Positions 18,662-27,440 of a stretch of 64,000 nucleotides of DNA are shown one piece after another (the first letter of the stretch is position 1; every line of letters begins with the position of its first letter). The notes below the pieces were generated by a model, which saw only the letters and a list, made by a program, of their open reading frames with translations, made no database searches and was not told the DNA's origin. The DNA is from Stutzerimonas stutzeri RCH2 (GTDB lineage Bacteria > Pseudomonadota > Gammaproteobacteria > Pseudomonadales > Pseudomonadaceae). Made by a program: the position numbers and the translations under genes. Where the stretch lies: contig NC_019936.1 in assembly GCF_000327065.1 (NCBI RefSeq), positions 868,001 through 932,000 on the forward strand, in the 5' to 3' direction.

Positions 18662-19843
18662 TCAGATGGCGATGCTGGGGATGCGCTCGGCGGCTGGTCG
18701 ACCGATCTCTGCGTCGGTCAGGTAGCAGCCCGGGTCTTCGGCCCAGAGATCGCCCTGCGCCCAGGCGCGGGTACGGGTGTTGCCGTTGCAGATCGCCAGC
18801 CAGCGGCAGTCGGCACAGCGACCGCCTACGGCCCGCGGATGCTGGCGCAGCTCCTGCAGCAGTGGGGCGGGGTCGTTCAGCCAGATGTCGCTGAAGCGCT
18901 GCCGGCGCACATTGCCAACGGTGTGCTGCCACCAGTAGGTGTCGGGGTGCACGTCGCCGATGTTGTCGATATTGGCGATACCACTGCCCGAAGCATTACC
19001 ACCCCAAGCGCGCAGCATGCCTTCCAGGCGATCACGATGTTCCGGCAGGCGCTCTTCGGCCCACTGCAGCAGGAGAATCGCGTCGGCGTCATTGTTGCCG
19101 CTGACGAAGTCGGTCTCGCGGCCGTGCTGTACGTCGTCCCAGGCCTGATCGAACAGCTGGCGCATGGCGTCGCGGGTCATCTGGTGATGGGCGTCGGCCT
19201 TGCTGCTGCGCTTGCCGCGACCGCTGTAGTTGAGGTGCGAGAGATAGAACTTCTGCACGTCGTGTTCGCGCATCAGCGCCAGCAACGCCGGCAGCTGCGG
19301 GTAGTTGTTCTGGGTCAGGGTAGTGCGCAGGCCGACACGGATGTCGCGCTGACGGCACAGGTCGATCGCATGCATGGAGGCGGCGAAGCTGCCTTTGAGC
19401 TGACGCCATTCGTCATGCACCGCTTCCAGGCCGTCGATGCTGATGCCGACGTAGTCGAACTGCGCCGCGGCGATACGACCGATGTTGTTCTCGTCGATCA
19501 GCGTGCCATTGGTCGACAGGGCGACGAAGAAGCCCTTGTCGCGGGCGTAATCGGCCAGCAGGAAGATGTCGGGCCGCAACAGCGGTTCACCGCCGGAAAG
19601 AATCAGCACCCGCACGCCGGCTTCATGAAGTTCATCGATGACCTTCAGCGCCTCGTCGGTATCCAGCTCGTCGCGGAACTCGCTGTCGGCGGAAGTGGCA
19701 TAGCAATGCTTGCAGGTCAGGTTGCAGCGCCGCAGCAGGTTCCAGATCACCACGGGTGGGCGCTTGCCGCTGGTGCTGCGGGCTCCCAGTACCTGTGTGG
19801 CCGGTTGGGCCAGGGCGCGCAGGTAATGACTGATTCTCAACAT
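18662..19843 (-). CDS. nirJ: Radical SAM heme d1 enzyme NirJ
   Basis: 393-residue radical SAM protein that replaces the two propionates on the 12,18-didecarboxysiroheme ring during heme d1 synthesis. The SAM 4Fe-4S motif is CNLTCKHC near residue 39, followed by ILSGGEPLLR. The C terminus has a SPASM-like Cys cluster including CADCRWLAIC for a second iron-sulfur centre. It is the first gene of nirJEN on the minus strand, with an FNR-type box upstream at 19940-19953. Confidence 0.95.
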   Translation of the reverse strand: MLRISHYLRALAQPATQVLGARSTSGKRPPVVIWNLLRRCNLTCKHCYATSADSEFRDELDTDEALKVIDELHEAGVRVLILSGGEPLLRPDIFLLADYARDKGFFVALSTNGTLIDENNIGRIAAAQFDYVGISIDGLEAVHDEWRQLKGSFAASMHAIDLCRQRDIRVGLRTTLTQNNYPQLPALLALMREHDVQKFYLSHLNYSGRGKRSSKADAHHQMTRDAMRQLFDQAWDDVQHGRETDFVSGNNDADAILLLQWAEERLPEHRDRLEGMLRAWGGNASGSGIANIDNIGDVHPDTYWWQHTVGNVRRQRFSDIWLNDPAPLLQELRQHPRAVGGRCADCRWLAICNGNTRTRAWAQGDLWAEDPGCYLTDAEIGRPAAERIPSIAI

Positions 19844-19939
19844 GTGGCGGCTCCGCTTCGGCAGCGTGTTTCGCAGGGCGCGCCGTGGTGGCCGCCCGCT
19901 CCTTGGGCAGCAGGATCACCGAGCGGGGTAGGGCTGGCC

Positions 19940-19953
19940 TTGATCGTAAACAA
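19940..19953 (-). promoter_or_regulatory. FNR/DNR box upstream of nirJ
   Basis: TTGATCGTAAACAA matches the dyad at 9 of 10 positions. Its centre is about 103 bases ahead of the nirJ start, so nirJEN probably has its own DNR-dependent promoter in the 170-base gap after nirP. Confidence 0.65.
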
Positions 19954-20013
19954 TAAAAGGCGCGGGGGGCGGGCTGACCGCTTTGTCAGCTTCTTGCGGA
20001 GGGAGACCGTTGG

Positions 20014-20262
20014 TCAGAGCAGCGTCAGCAGGACGCCAAGCACCAGCACCAGTGGCCAGGCGAGCAGCAACAGACGCCATGCCCGCGGGGCATGACGCAG
20101 CTCCATGAAGCCGTCGGTGATCAGCCAGGCCTTACCGAACGCGGTGAGCAGAACAGCAGCGGTCAAGGCCAGCGTGGCGCCGGCGTTGCCGAGCAGGACG
20201 GTGGAGACCGACAGCACGGCCAGGCCGAGCCAGCAGGCCACCAGAACCTTCGAAGCGGACAT
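20014..20262 (-). CDS. nirP: Small membrane protein NirP (cytochrome oxidase IV-like)
   Basis: 82 residues with three hydrophobic helices, related to the prokaryotic cytochrome c oxidase subunit IV/NorF type. It sits 3 bases after nirO. NirP and NirO resemble NorF and NorE and probably support assembly or activity of the NO reductase, without being essential subunits. Confidence 0.8.
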   Translation of the reverse strand: MSASKVLVACWLGLAVLSVSTVLLGNAGATLALTAAVLLTAFGKAWLITDGFMELRHAPRAWRLLLLAWPLVLVLGVLLTLL

Positions 20263-20265
20263 GAC

Positions 20266-20853
20266 TTACCTCAACACGTAAACCAGCGGGAACAGCAGCA
20301 CCCAGACCATATCCACCATGTGCCAGTAGAGCACTCCGGACTCCAGCCCGCTGTGGTTGTCGGGGCCGTAGGCGCCGCGGCGGCAGCGCATGGCCAGCCA
20401 GCCGAGAATCACCATGCCCAGCAGCACATGGAGGAAATGAAAGCCGGTCAGGATCCAGTACAGAGTGAAGAAGGTGTTGTGTTCCATGCCCAGGCCGAGC
20501 CCGGCGAGATGGCCGTACTCGTTGAGCTTGAGCACCACGTAGACACAGGAAGACCCCAGCGCGGCTAGCAGCAACAGCGTTGCGCGTGCGGATCGGGCCT
20601 GGCGTACCTGCTCCACCGCCAGCGCGGCGAACAGACCCGAGGTCAGCAGACTCAGGGTCAGCGCCAGGCCGATGGGGCTGTCCAGCGCCGCGCGGCTTTC
20701 ATCGAACTGCTCGGGGTAGACCATCTGCGCGACTGCGAACGCCAGGATCAGGATGGCGAAGACGGTCAGCTCGGCGAGGATGAAGAACCACATCGCCAGA
20801 TCGCCCGGCAGGCGCCGGGTCGGGCTGGAGAAGGTGTCAGCCGAAGTGGACAT
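20266..20853 (-). CDS. nirO: NirO, cytochrome c oxidase subunit III-like protein
   Basis: Integral membrane protein of about 195 residues with five helices. The family signature LPGDLAMWFFILAELTVF is near the N terminus and GFHFLHVLLGM and YWHMVDMVWVLLFP follow. The start is uncertain: ATG 20862 and ATG 20853 both overlap the nirQ end, and a Met further in (residue 24) would remove conserved sequence. Homologue of NorE and NirO, linked to NO reductase function. Confidence 0.85.
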   Translation of the reverse strand: MSTSADTFSSPTRRLPGDLAMWFFILAELTVFAILILAFAVAQMVYPEQFDESRAALDSPIGLALTLSLLTSGLFAALAVEQVRQARSARATLLLLAALGSSCVYVVLKLNEYGHLAGLGLGMEHNTFFTLYWILTGFHFLHVLLGMVILGWLAMRCRRGAYGPDNHSGLESGVLYWHMVDMVWVLLFPLVYVLR

Positions 20854-21664
20854 CGACCACATCCATCAGCGCGGCGACAGTCTGCGGGTCATCCGACAGC
20901 GGTTCGGCCAGGCAGGCCAGGCAGGCCTGGCGCGGCGTCATGCCGGAGCGGATCATCCGCGCGGTGAAGATCAGCAGGCGGGTCGAGGCGACTTCTTCCA
21001 GGTCGTGCTGCTCCAGCCGGCGCAGTGCCTGCCCAAGCTTGACCACCTGGGCGGCGAGTTCGCCATCCACCTGCGCCTCGTTGGCGACGATGCGTTCTTC
21101 CTCGGTGGCCGGCGGATAGTCGAAGCGCATCGCCACGAAGCGCTGACGGGTGCTCGGCTTCATGCCCTTGAGCAGGTTCTGGTAGCCCGGGTTGTAGGAC
21201 ACCACCAGCATGAAGCCCGGCGGCGCCTTGAGCGCCTCGCCGGTGCGCTCGATGAACAGTTCGCGGCGATCGTCGGCCAGCGGATGCAATACCACGGCGG
21301 TGTCTTGCCGCGCCTCCACCACTTCGTCCAGGTAGCAGATGCCGCCTTCGCGCACTGCGCGGGTCAGTGGGCCGTCCTGCCACCAGGTGCCCTGGGCGCC
21401 AATCAGGTGGCGGCCAACCAGGTCGGCGGCGGACAGATCATCGTGGCAGGCCACGGTGTACAGCGGCAGGTTCAGGCGATGCGCCATGTGCTGCACGAAA
21501 CGGGTCTTGCCGCAGCCGGTCGGGCCCTTGATCAGTACCGGCATGCCGTGTTGCCAGGCTTGCTGGAACAGCTGTTCTTCGTTGCCCAGCGGTTGATAGA
21601 AGGGCGCGTCAGGCGTGCCGGCAGCAGTCGGGATTTCAAACGCATTCACAGGCAAGTACCTCAC
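20837..21664 (-). CDS. nirQ: MoxR-type AAA+ ATPase NirQ
   Basis: Cytoplasmic ATPase (275 residues from GTG 21664) needed to activate nitrite and NO reductases after synthesis; the NorQ/CbbQ family acts with a VWA partner, here probably NorD. Walker A GPTGCGKTR is at residues 47-55 and Walker B ICYLDEV follows. A second in-frame GTG at 21649 has a better Shine-Dalgarno (GAGG, 9 bases), so the true protein may be five residues shorter. It is divergent from nirS, with its own DNR box at 21738-21751. Confidence 0.95.
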   Translation of the reverse strand: MRYLPVNAFEIPTAAGTPDAPFYQPLGNEEQLFQQAWQHGMPVLIKGPTGCGKTRFVQHMAHRLNLPLYTVACHDDLSAADLVGRHLIGAQGTWWQDGPLTRAVREGGICYLDEVVEARQDTAVVLHPLADDRRELFIERTGEALKAPPGFMLVVSYNPGYQNLLKGMKPSTRQRFVAMRFDYPPATEEERIVANEAQVDGELAAQVVKLGQALRRLEQHDLEEVASTRLLIFTARMIRSGMTPRQACLACLAEPLSDDPQTVAALMDVVDVHFG

Positions 21665-21737
21665 GGCAGCAGTTGGTTATTTCGATTGCCACGCTACCGA
21701 TCCCTCCTGGGTGTCTCAAGCCGCCCGCCGGCGAAGC

Positions 21738-21751
21738 TTGATTGTGATCAA
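21738..21751. promoter_or_regulatory. Perfect FNR/DNR box for nirQ
   Basis: TTGATTGTGATCAA, all ten dyad positions. It lies about 80 bases from the nirQ start and 124 bases from the nirS-side box, in the 328-base divergent nirQ-nirS region. Confidence 0.85.
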
Positions 21752-21861
21752 GAGTTGGACGAGATACAGCGCGTATCAGTGGCGAAAAAAGGGCGTTCGT
21801 CCGCCGTCGAGCGGGAGTCTCCGCGACAAGGCGTCACGCCGCAGGGGTGCTGGGGGCTCTC

Positions 21862-21875
21862 TTGATTGCCGTCAA
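21862..21875. promoter_or_regulatory. FNR/DNR box for nirSTB
   Basis: TTGATTGCCGTCAA, 9 of 10 positions, centred 124 bases ahead of the nirS start. The rest of the 328-base region between nirQ and nirS shows no gene. Confidence 0.82.
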
Positions 21876-21992
21876 GCGCTTTCGGATTGCCGCTCTCATA
21901 GCATCCAAATCGCAAAAAGAAGAAGTCCCCGGGAACTGCCACACCGCCGTAACTAGCAGGAGTCGCCAGAAGCGCTCCCATAGGAGAGAAGG

Positions 21993-23675
21993 ATGAGCAA
22001 TGTTGGTAAACCTATCCTGGCTGGCCTGATCGCCGGCCTATCGTTGCTTGGTCTGGCAGTCGCCCAGGCTGCTGCCCCAGAGATGACCGCCGAAGAGAAA
22101 GAAGCGGCCAAGCAGATCTATTTCGAACGCTGTGCCGGTTGCCACGGCGTTCTGCGTAAAGGAGCCACGGGTAAGAATCTCGAGCCGCACTGGAGCAAGA
22201 CCGAGGCGGATGGCAAGAAGACCGAGGGCGGCACCCTCAATCTGGGCACCAAGCGCCTGGAGAACATCATTGCCTATGGCACCGAGGGCGGGATGGTCAA
22301 CTATGACGACATCCTCACCAAGGAAGAGATCAACATGATGGCGCGCTACATCCAGAACACTCCGGATGTGCCGCCAGAGTTCTCCCTGCAGGACATGAAG
22401 GACAGCTGGAAACTCATCGTTCCGGTTGATCAGCGTCCGAAGAAGCAGATGAACAAGATCAACCTGAAGAACGTCTTCGCCATCACCCTGCGCGATGCCG
22501 GCAAGCTGGCCCTGGTTGACGGCGACACCCATACCATCTGGAAGGTGCTGGACACCGGTTACGCGGTGCACATCTCGCGCCTGTCGGCTTCCGGCCGCTA
22601 CGTCTATACCGTTGGCCGCGACGGTCTGACCACCATCATCGACATGTGGTACGAAGAGCCGACCACCGTGGCCACCGTGCGTCTGGGTTCCGATGCCCGT
22701 TCCGTGGACACCTCCAAGTTCAAGGGCTACGAGGACAAGTACCTGATCGGTGGCACCTACTGGCCGCCACAGTACTCGATCATGGATGGCGAGACCCTGG
22801 AGCCGATCAAGGTCGTTTCCACCCGTGGTCAGACCGTCGATGGCGAATACCACCCCGAGCCGCGCGTCGCGTCCATCGTCGCTTCGCACATCAAGCCGGA
22901 GTGGGTGGTCAACGTGAAGGAAACCGGGCAGATCATCCTGGTTGACTACACCGACCTGAAGAACCTCAAGACCACCACCATCGAGTCGGCTAAGTTCCTT
23001 CACGACGGCGGCTGGGACTACTCCAAGCGCTACTTCATGGTCGCTGCCAACGCCTCCAACAAGGTCGCTGCGGTCGACACCAAGACCGGCAAGCTGGCCG
23101 CGCTGGTCGACACCGCGAAGATCCCGCACCCGGGTCGCGGCGCCAACTTCATCCACCCGCAGTTCGGCCCGGTCTGGACTACCGGTCATCTGGGTGACGA
23201 CGTTGTCTCGCTGATCTCCACAGCGTCCGACGATCCGAAGTACGCCAAGTACAAGGAGCACAACTGGAAGGTGGTGCAGGAGCTGAAGATGCCGGGCGCC
23301 GGCAACCTCTTCGTCAAGACCCATCCGAAGTCGAAGAACCTCTGGGCCGATGCGCCGATGAACCCCGAGCGGGAAGTCGCCGAGTCCGTCTACGTCTACG
23401 ACCTGGCCGATCTGAGCAAGGAGCCCAAGCGTCTCGACGTCGCCAAGGACTCCGGCCTGCCGGAAAGCAAGGCGATCCGTCGCGCTACCCACCCCGAGTA
23501 CAACGAGGCGGGTAACGAGGTGTGGATCTCCCTGTGGGGTGGCAAGACCGACCAGTCCGCGATCGTGATTTACGACGACAAGACGCTGAAGCTGAAGAAG
23601 GTGATCACCGACCCGGCAATCATCACGCCGACCGGCAAGTTCAACGTCTTCAACACCATGTACGACGTGTACTAA
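21993..23675 (+). CDS. nirS: Cytochrome cd1 nitrite reductase NirS
   Basis: Periplasmic homodimeric enzyme that reduces nitrite to NO. 560 residues, the P. stutzeri length. Signal peptide residues 1-28 ending AVAQAAA, cytochrome c domain with CAGCH (Cys47, Cys50, His51), then an eight-bladed heme d1 propeller containing HISRLSASGRYVYTVGRDG, VASHIKPEW and HPGRGANF with the conserved His residues. GGAG lies upstream of ATG 21993. First gene of nirSTB. Confidence 0.98.
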   Translation: MSNVGKPILAGLIAGLSLLGLAVAQAAAPEMTAEEKEAAKQIYFERCAGCHGVLRKGATGKNLEPHWSKTEADGKKTEGGTLNLGTKRLENIIAYGTEGGMVNYDDILTKEEINMMARYIQNTPDVPPEFSLQDMKDSWKLIVPVDQRPKKQMNKINLKNVFAITLRDAGKLALVDGDTHTIWKVLDTGYAVHISRLSASGRYVYTVGRDGLTTIIDMWYEEPTTVATVRLGSDARSVDTSKFKGYEDKYLIGGTYWPPQYSIMDGETLEPIKVVSTRGQTVDGEYHPEPRVASIVASHIKPEWVVNVKETGQIILVDYTDLKNLKTTTIESAKFLHDGGWDYSKRYFMVAANASNKVAAVDTKTGKLAALVDTAKIPHPGRGANFIHPQFGPVWTTGHLGDDVVSLISTASDDPKYAKYKEHNWKVVQELKMPGAGNLFVKTHPKSKNLWADAPMNPEREVAESVYVYDLADLSKEPKRLDVAKDSGLPESKAIRRATHPEYNEAGNEVWISLWGGKTDQSAIVIYDDKTLKLKKVITDPAIITPTGKFNVFNTMYDVY

Positions 23676-23700
23676 TCCGCCCGAGGATTGCCTGTTAACA

Positions 23701-23723
23701 CCCACCGCGCCTGGCGCGGTGGG
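23701..23723 (+). terminator. Hairpin between nirS and nirT
   Basis: Arms CCCACCGCG (23701-23709) and CGCGGTGGG (23715-23723), loop CCTGG. With no T run it probably stabilises or partly ends the abundant nirS message ahead of nirTB. Confidence 0.6.
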
Positions 23724-23744
23724 TCTGGCAAGGGAACAGATTCC

Positions 23745-24350
23745 ATGACAGATCAAGACGGCAACAAGCAAAAGAAGGGCGGCATCCTTGCGCTACTGCG
23801 GCGGCCGAGCACGCGCTACTCGCTCGGCGGCATTCTGGTGGTGGGCATTGTTGCCGGGATCATCTTCTGGGGCGGCTTCAACACCGCGCTGGAAGCCACC
23901 AACACCGAAACCTTCTGCATTTCCTGTCACGAGATGGGCGATAACGTCTACCCCGAGTACAAGGAAACCATTCACTACGCCAACCGTACCGGCGTGCGTG
24001 CCACCTGCCCGGACTGCCATGTGCCGCGCGACTGGACGCACAAGATGGTGCGCAAGGTCGAGGCCTCCAAGGAGCTGTGGGGCAAGATCGTCGGCACCAT
24101 CGACACGGCCGAGAAATTCGAAGCCAAGCGCCTGACCCTGGCGCGTCGTGAATGGTCGCGGATGAGGGCATCCGACTCGCGCGAATGCCGTAACTGCCAC
24201 AGCCTGGAAAGCATGAGCTCCGATATGCAAAAGCAGCGTGCCCGCAAGCAGCACGAGATGGCGCGCGAAGACAACCTGACCTGCATCGCTTGCCACAAGG
24301 GCATCGCGCATCACCTGCCCGAAGGTATGACCGAAGAAGACGAAGACTGA
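23745..24350 (+). CDS. nirT: Tetraheme quinol dehydrogenase NirT
   Basis: NapC/NirT family c-type cytochrome of 201 residues anchored by one N-terminal helix (about residues 25-45) with the heme domain in the periplasm. Four heme motifs are visible: CISCH, CPDCH, CRNCH and CIACH. It passes electrons from the quinol pool to periplasmic carriers that serve NirS. ATG 23745 has AAGGGA about 9 bases upstream; the in-frame extension to 23688 runs through the nirS-nirT hairpin. Confidence 0.95.
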   Translation: MTDQDGNKQKKGGILALLRRPSTRYSLGGILVVGIVAGIIFWGGFNTALEATNTETFCISCHEMGDNVYPEYKETIHYANRTGVRATCPDCHVPRDWTHKMVRKVEASKELWGKIVGTIDTAEKFEAKRLTLARREWSRMRASDSRECRNCHSLESMSSDMQKQRARKQHEMAREDNLTCIACHKGIAHHLPEGMTEEDED

Positions 24351-24399
24351 CCTACGGTCCTGGCGGGCCAGCCACACCATCGATGATGAGGAACCGATT

Positions 24400-25275
24400 A
24401 TGAAAAAGACTCTGATGGCCAGTGCAGTGGGGGCGGTAATCGCCTTCGGTGCACAGAGTGCTATGGCCGCCGCGCCTGCCGACTGGAATTCGGTGGCAGC
24501 GACCGATGTCACCCTGTTCTATCCGGGCGTATCGCCGGTGGAATGGATCACCAAGGGCACCGAGCACGGCGGCGCACGCGCGCTGAAGAAGGGCGAAACC
24601 TGCGCGGGTTGCCACTCCGAGGAAGCCGGTGACATGGGCGCCAAGATGGCCAGCGGCAAGAAGCTCGAGCCCAGCCCGATCGCCGGCAAGGCGCCGTTCA
24701 TCAATGCCAAGGTCCAGGCCGCCAATGACGGCGAAAACCTCTACCTGCGCTTCACCTGGAAGCAGCCGGCTGCCTCCGGCGCAGCGCCGATGGACGCCGA
24801 CAATCCGGTGAAGATCGCCTACATGCTCGAAGGCGGCTCCAAGGTGGAGCTGGCCGAGGCAGGCGGTTGCTGGGGTAGCTGCCATGGCGACGCGCGCACC
24901 ATGCCCGGTGCCGCCGACACCAAGACCAAGTACGTCAAGGACGGTTCGCTGGCCAACGGCGTGTACTACGACCTGAACCAGTGGCGCAGTGGCGAGAACA
25001 AGGCCTTCGATGGCTACGTCGCTACCGAGCGGGTGATGGAAGGTGGTCAGGCGCTGGTCGATGCCCAGGGGCAGCTCGACGGGGATACCTGGTCCGTGGT
25101 GTTCACCCGCAAGTTCGCTGGTGGCGAAGGCGATGTGACGCTGGCTCCTGGCAATCTCTACAACTTCGGCTTCGCCATCCACGATGACAGTGCCACCGGT
25201 CGCTACCACCATGTGTCGCTCGGCTACACGCTGGGTATCGACGCCCAGGGCGATATCACTGCCGCCAAGCAGTAA
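24400..25275 (+). CDS. nirB: Cytochrome c-552 NirB
   Basis: Periplasmic cytochrome of 291 residues with signal peptide (MKKTLMASAVGAVIAFGAQSAMA would be cut after AMA). The first heme motif is regular, CAGCH near residue 69. The second, in GGCWGSCHGD near residue 155, is CWGSCH, three residues between the cysteines instead of two. The C-terminal part resembles the heme-binding domain of ethylbenzene dehydrogenase gamma-type subunits. Third gene of nirSTB; its role in electron flow is not defined. A strong terminator follows. Confidence 0.93.
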   Translation: MKKTLMASAVGAVIAFGAQSAMAAAPADWNSVAATDVTLFYPGVSPVEWITKGTEHGGARALKKGETCAGCHSEEAGDMGAKMASGKKLEPSPIAGKAPFINAKVQAANDGENLYLRFTWKQPAASGAAPMDADNPVKIAYMLEGGSKVELAEAGGCWGSCHGDARTMPGAADTKTKYVKDGSLANGVYYDLNQWRSGENKAFDGYVATERVMEGGQALVDAQGQLDGDTWSVVFTRKFAGGEGDVTLAPGNLYNFGFAIHDDSATGRYHHVSLGYTLGIDAQGDITAAKQ

Positions 25276-25291
25276 CCAGGCGAGAGGCAAC

Positions 25292-25312
25292 GGGCCGGCA
25301 TGATGCCGGCCC
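25292..25312 (+). terminator. Terminator after nirSTB
   Basis: GGGCCGGCA-TGA-TGCCGGCCC, a perfect 9-bp stem with a 3-base loop, followed by TGTGCTTT. It ends the nirSTB operon. Confidence 0.8.
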
Positions 25313-25368
25313 TGTGCTTTCCGGTAGCCGACCAGCGGCTGGCAACGGCGGGGCGCCAGCGGAACGAT

Positions 25369-25382
25369 TTGATTGCAATCAA
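25369..25382 (+). promoter_or_regulatory. Perfect FNR/DNR box for nirMCFDLGH
   Basis: TTGATTGCAATCAA, all ten positions, centred 217 bases ahead of nirM. It indicates a DNR-dependent promoter separate from that of nirSTB. Confidence 0.83.
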
Positions 25383-25497
25383 GGAAGCGCTACAGCGGCT
25401 CATTCATCCTGAGCTTGCCCGCACCGGTTGCGACGCAGCCGTTTGAGGTCCGGAACCCACAAACAATGACCAAGGACAAAAGGTTGCCTAGCACAAG

Positions 25498-25511
25498 CGG
25501 TAAATTTACCG
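25498..25511. promoter_or_regulatory. Perfect 14-base palindrome in nirM leader
   Basis: CGGTAAATTTACCG has no spacer and does not match the DNR dyad. It lies 82 bases ahead of nirM, downstream of the expected start of the DNR-driven transcript. It may be an operator of a second regulator or an RNA structure. Confidence 0.4.
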
Positions 25512-25592
25512 TGCACTTGCTCAGTGCGTTTTGCTGAGCACCCTTTGGGTGGGCGGTAACGTTCACCCCTTTAGCCTTGAGGAATAGTTCTA

Positions 25593-25907
25593 ATGAAGAA
25601 AATCCTTATCCCGATGCTCGCCCTTGGTGGCGCGCTGACCCTGCAGCCGGCTCTGGCTCAGGACGGTGAAGCGCTGTTCAAGAGCAAGCCCTGCGCGGCC
25701 TGCCACAGCGTCGACACCAAGATGGTTGGCCCGGCTCTGAAAGAAGTCGCCGCCAAGAACGCGGGCGTCGAAGGCGCCGCCGACACCCTGGCCCAGCACA
25801 TCAAGAATGGCAGCCAAGGCGTTTGGGGTCCGATCCCGATGCCGCCAAACCCAGTCACCGAAGAGGAAGCCAAGACCCTCGCCGAGTGGGTTCTTAGCCT
25901 CAAGTAA
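25593..25907 (+). CDS. nirM: Cytochrome c-551 NirM
   Basis: Small periplasmic electron donor to NirS. Precursor of 104 residues; signal [22 protein letters not shown] followed by an 82-residue mature cytochrome starting [10 protein letters not shown]. Heme motif CAACH; the axial Met lies in GPIPMPPN. First gene of nirMCFDLGH. Confidence 0.97.
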   Translation: MKKILIPMLALGGALTLQPALAQDGEALFKSKPCAACHSVDTKMVGPALKEVAAKNAGVEGAADTLAQHIKNGSQGVWGPIPMPPNPVTEEEAKTLAEWVLSLK

Positions 25908-25925
25908 GTCGCCCCGGAGGACGCC

Positions 25926-26267
25926 ATGACAGTTGCCCGACACGCCGTTTCACGTCTGGGGCTGGCCCTGGCGTCCTTTCTCCTGATTCCTCTTTCCCTG
26001 GCCGCAGCACCCGCTGCCGAGCGCCAGGCGAAGCTCGACCATCTCTTACTTCAGGACTGTGGCTCCTGCCATGGCCTGCGCATGACTGGCGGCCTCGGCC
26101 CCGCGCTGACCCGCGAGGCGCTCGCTGGCAAACCCCGCGACAGTCTCATTGCTACCGTTACCCACGGCCGCCCCGGCACCGCCATGCCCGGCTGGAATGC
26201 GCTGCTCGACGAGCAGGACATCGCCTGGCTGGTCGACCGCCTTCTGGAAGGATATCCCAAGCCATGA
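25926..26267 (+). CDS. nirC: Cytochrome c NirC
   Basis: 113-residue periplasmic monoheme cytochrome with signal peptide, heme motif CGSCH and Met ligand in TAMPGW. Reported roles are electron donor to NirS or to heme d1 maturation through NirN/NirF. Its stop overlaps the nirF start (ATGA, 26264-26267). Confidence 0.95.
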   Translation: MTVARHAVSRLGLALASFLLIPLSLAAAPAAERQAKLDHLLLQDCGSCHGLRMTGGLGPALTREALAGKPRDSLIATVTHGRPGTAMPGWNALLDEQDIAWLVDRLLEGYPKP

Positions 26268-27439
26268 TTCGTCCTTTTCTGCTGCTGGCTGCGGCCGGCC
26301 TGCTTGCGGCCTGCGCGCAGCAACCGCTGCGCGGTACCGGTGACCTGGGCGTGGTGGTGGAGCGCGCCACCGGCAGTCTGCAGATCATCGAGAGCACCAA
26401 CCAGAGCCAGCTTGCCCGTGTCGAGGGGCTGGGCGATCTGTCCCACGCCTCGGTGGTGTTCTCCCGTGATCAGCGTTACGCCTACGTGTTCGGCCGCGAT
26501 GGCGGGCTGACCAAGGTCGACCTGCTGCGCCAGCGCATCGATCGCCGGGTGATCCAGGGTGGCAACAGCATCGGCGGCGCGATCAGTCAGGACGGCACGC
26601 TGATCGCGGTCGGCAACTACGAGCCGGGCGGGGTCAAGGTGTTCAACGCCAATACCCTGGAGCTGGTGGCCGACATTCCCGCCACGCCGCTGGCCGATGG
26701 CAGCCGCAATGCCCGCGTCGTCGGCGTGATCGACGTACCCGGTCGGCGCTTCATCTACAGCCTGTTCGATACCGACGAAACCTGGCTGCTGGATTTCAGC
26801 CAAGGCAACGAGCCGCAGATTACCCGTTTCGAGGGCATCGGCCGCCAGCCCTACGATGCCCTGCTGACGCCGGAGGGCCGATACTACATCGCCGGCCTGT
26901 TCGGCGAGGATGGCATGGCCAAGATCGACCTCTGGCACCCTGAGCGGGGCGTCGAGCGCATTCTCGACGGCTATGGTCGCGGCCAGCAGAAACTGCCGGT
27001 CTACAAGATGCCGCACCTGGAAGGCTGGACCGTCGCCGGCAACCAGACCTTCGTGCCCGCGGTCGGCCAGCACCGGGTGCTGGTGATGGATTCCGAGAAG
27101 TGGCAACAGACCGACGCCATCGACGTTGCCGGTCAGCCGATCTTCGTCATGGCACGACCGGACGCGCGGCAGATCTGGGTCAACTTCGCCCACCCCGACA
27201 ACGGCAAGGTACAGGTCATCGATAGCGAGACCCACGAGATCATCGCCGATCTGGAACCGGGCCCGGCCGTGCTGCACATGGAGTTCACCGCCCGCGGCGA
27301 CCAGCTCTGGCTGTCGGTGCGCGATGGCGAGGAAATCCAGGTCTGGGATCCCTATACCCTGAAGCTGCTCAAGCGACTGCCGGCGCACAGTCCGAGCGGC
27401 ATCTTCTTCAGCAGCCGCGCCCACGAGACGGGGTTGTGA
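26264..27439 (+). CDS. nirF: Heme d1 maturation protein NirF
   Basis: 391-residue d1-type beta-propeller without a cytochrome c domain. The N terminus is a lipoprotein signal, LLAAC with Cys17, placing it on the periplasmic side of a membrane. NirF acts late in heme d1 synthesis and binds d1 precursors; nirF mutants make NirS without d1. It overlaps nirC by 4 bases and ends one base before nirD. Confidence 0.95.
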   Translation: MIRPFLLLAAAGLLAACAQQPLRGTGDLGVVVERATGSLQIIESTNQSQLARVEGLGDLSHASVVFSRDQRYAYVFGRDGGLTKVDLLRQRIDRRVIQGGNSIGGAISQDGTLIAVGNYEPGGVKVFNANTLELVADIPATPLADGSRNARVVGVIDVPGRRFIYSLFDTDETWLLDFSQGNEPQITRFEGIGRQPYDALLTPEGRYYIAGLFGEDGMAKIDLWHPERGVERILDGYGRGQQKLPVYKMPHLEGWTVAGNQTFVPAVGQHRVLVMDSEKWQQTDAIDVAGQPIFVMARPDARQIWVNFAHPDNGKVQVIDSETHEIIADLEPGPAVLHMEFTARGDQLWLSVRDGEEIQVWDPYTLKLLKRLPAHSPSGIFFSSRAHETGL

Positions 27440-27440
27440 C

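Larger units (their letters stand above)
25276..25592. other. nirB-nirM intergenic region
   Basis: No gene recognised in 317 bases. In order: terminator 25292-25312, perfect DNR box 25369-25382, perfect 14-base palindrome CGGTAAATTTACCG at 25498-25511, and short hairpins around 25519-25556 close to nirM. The leader of nirM is therefore long, about 170 bases if transcription starts at the usual distance from the DNR box. Confidence 0.7.

Noticed and set aside
22038..23771. 577-codon open frame on the minus strand covering nirS
   Set aside because: Shadow of nirS. It has no recognisable domain and nirS is certain.
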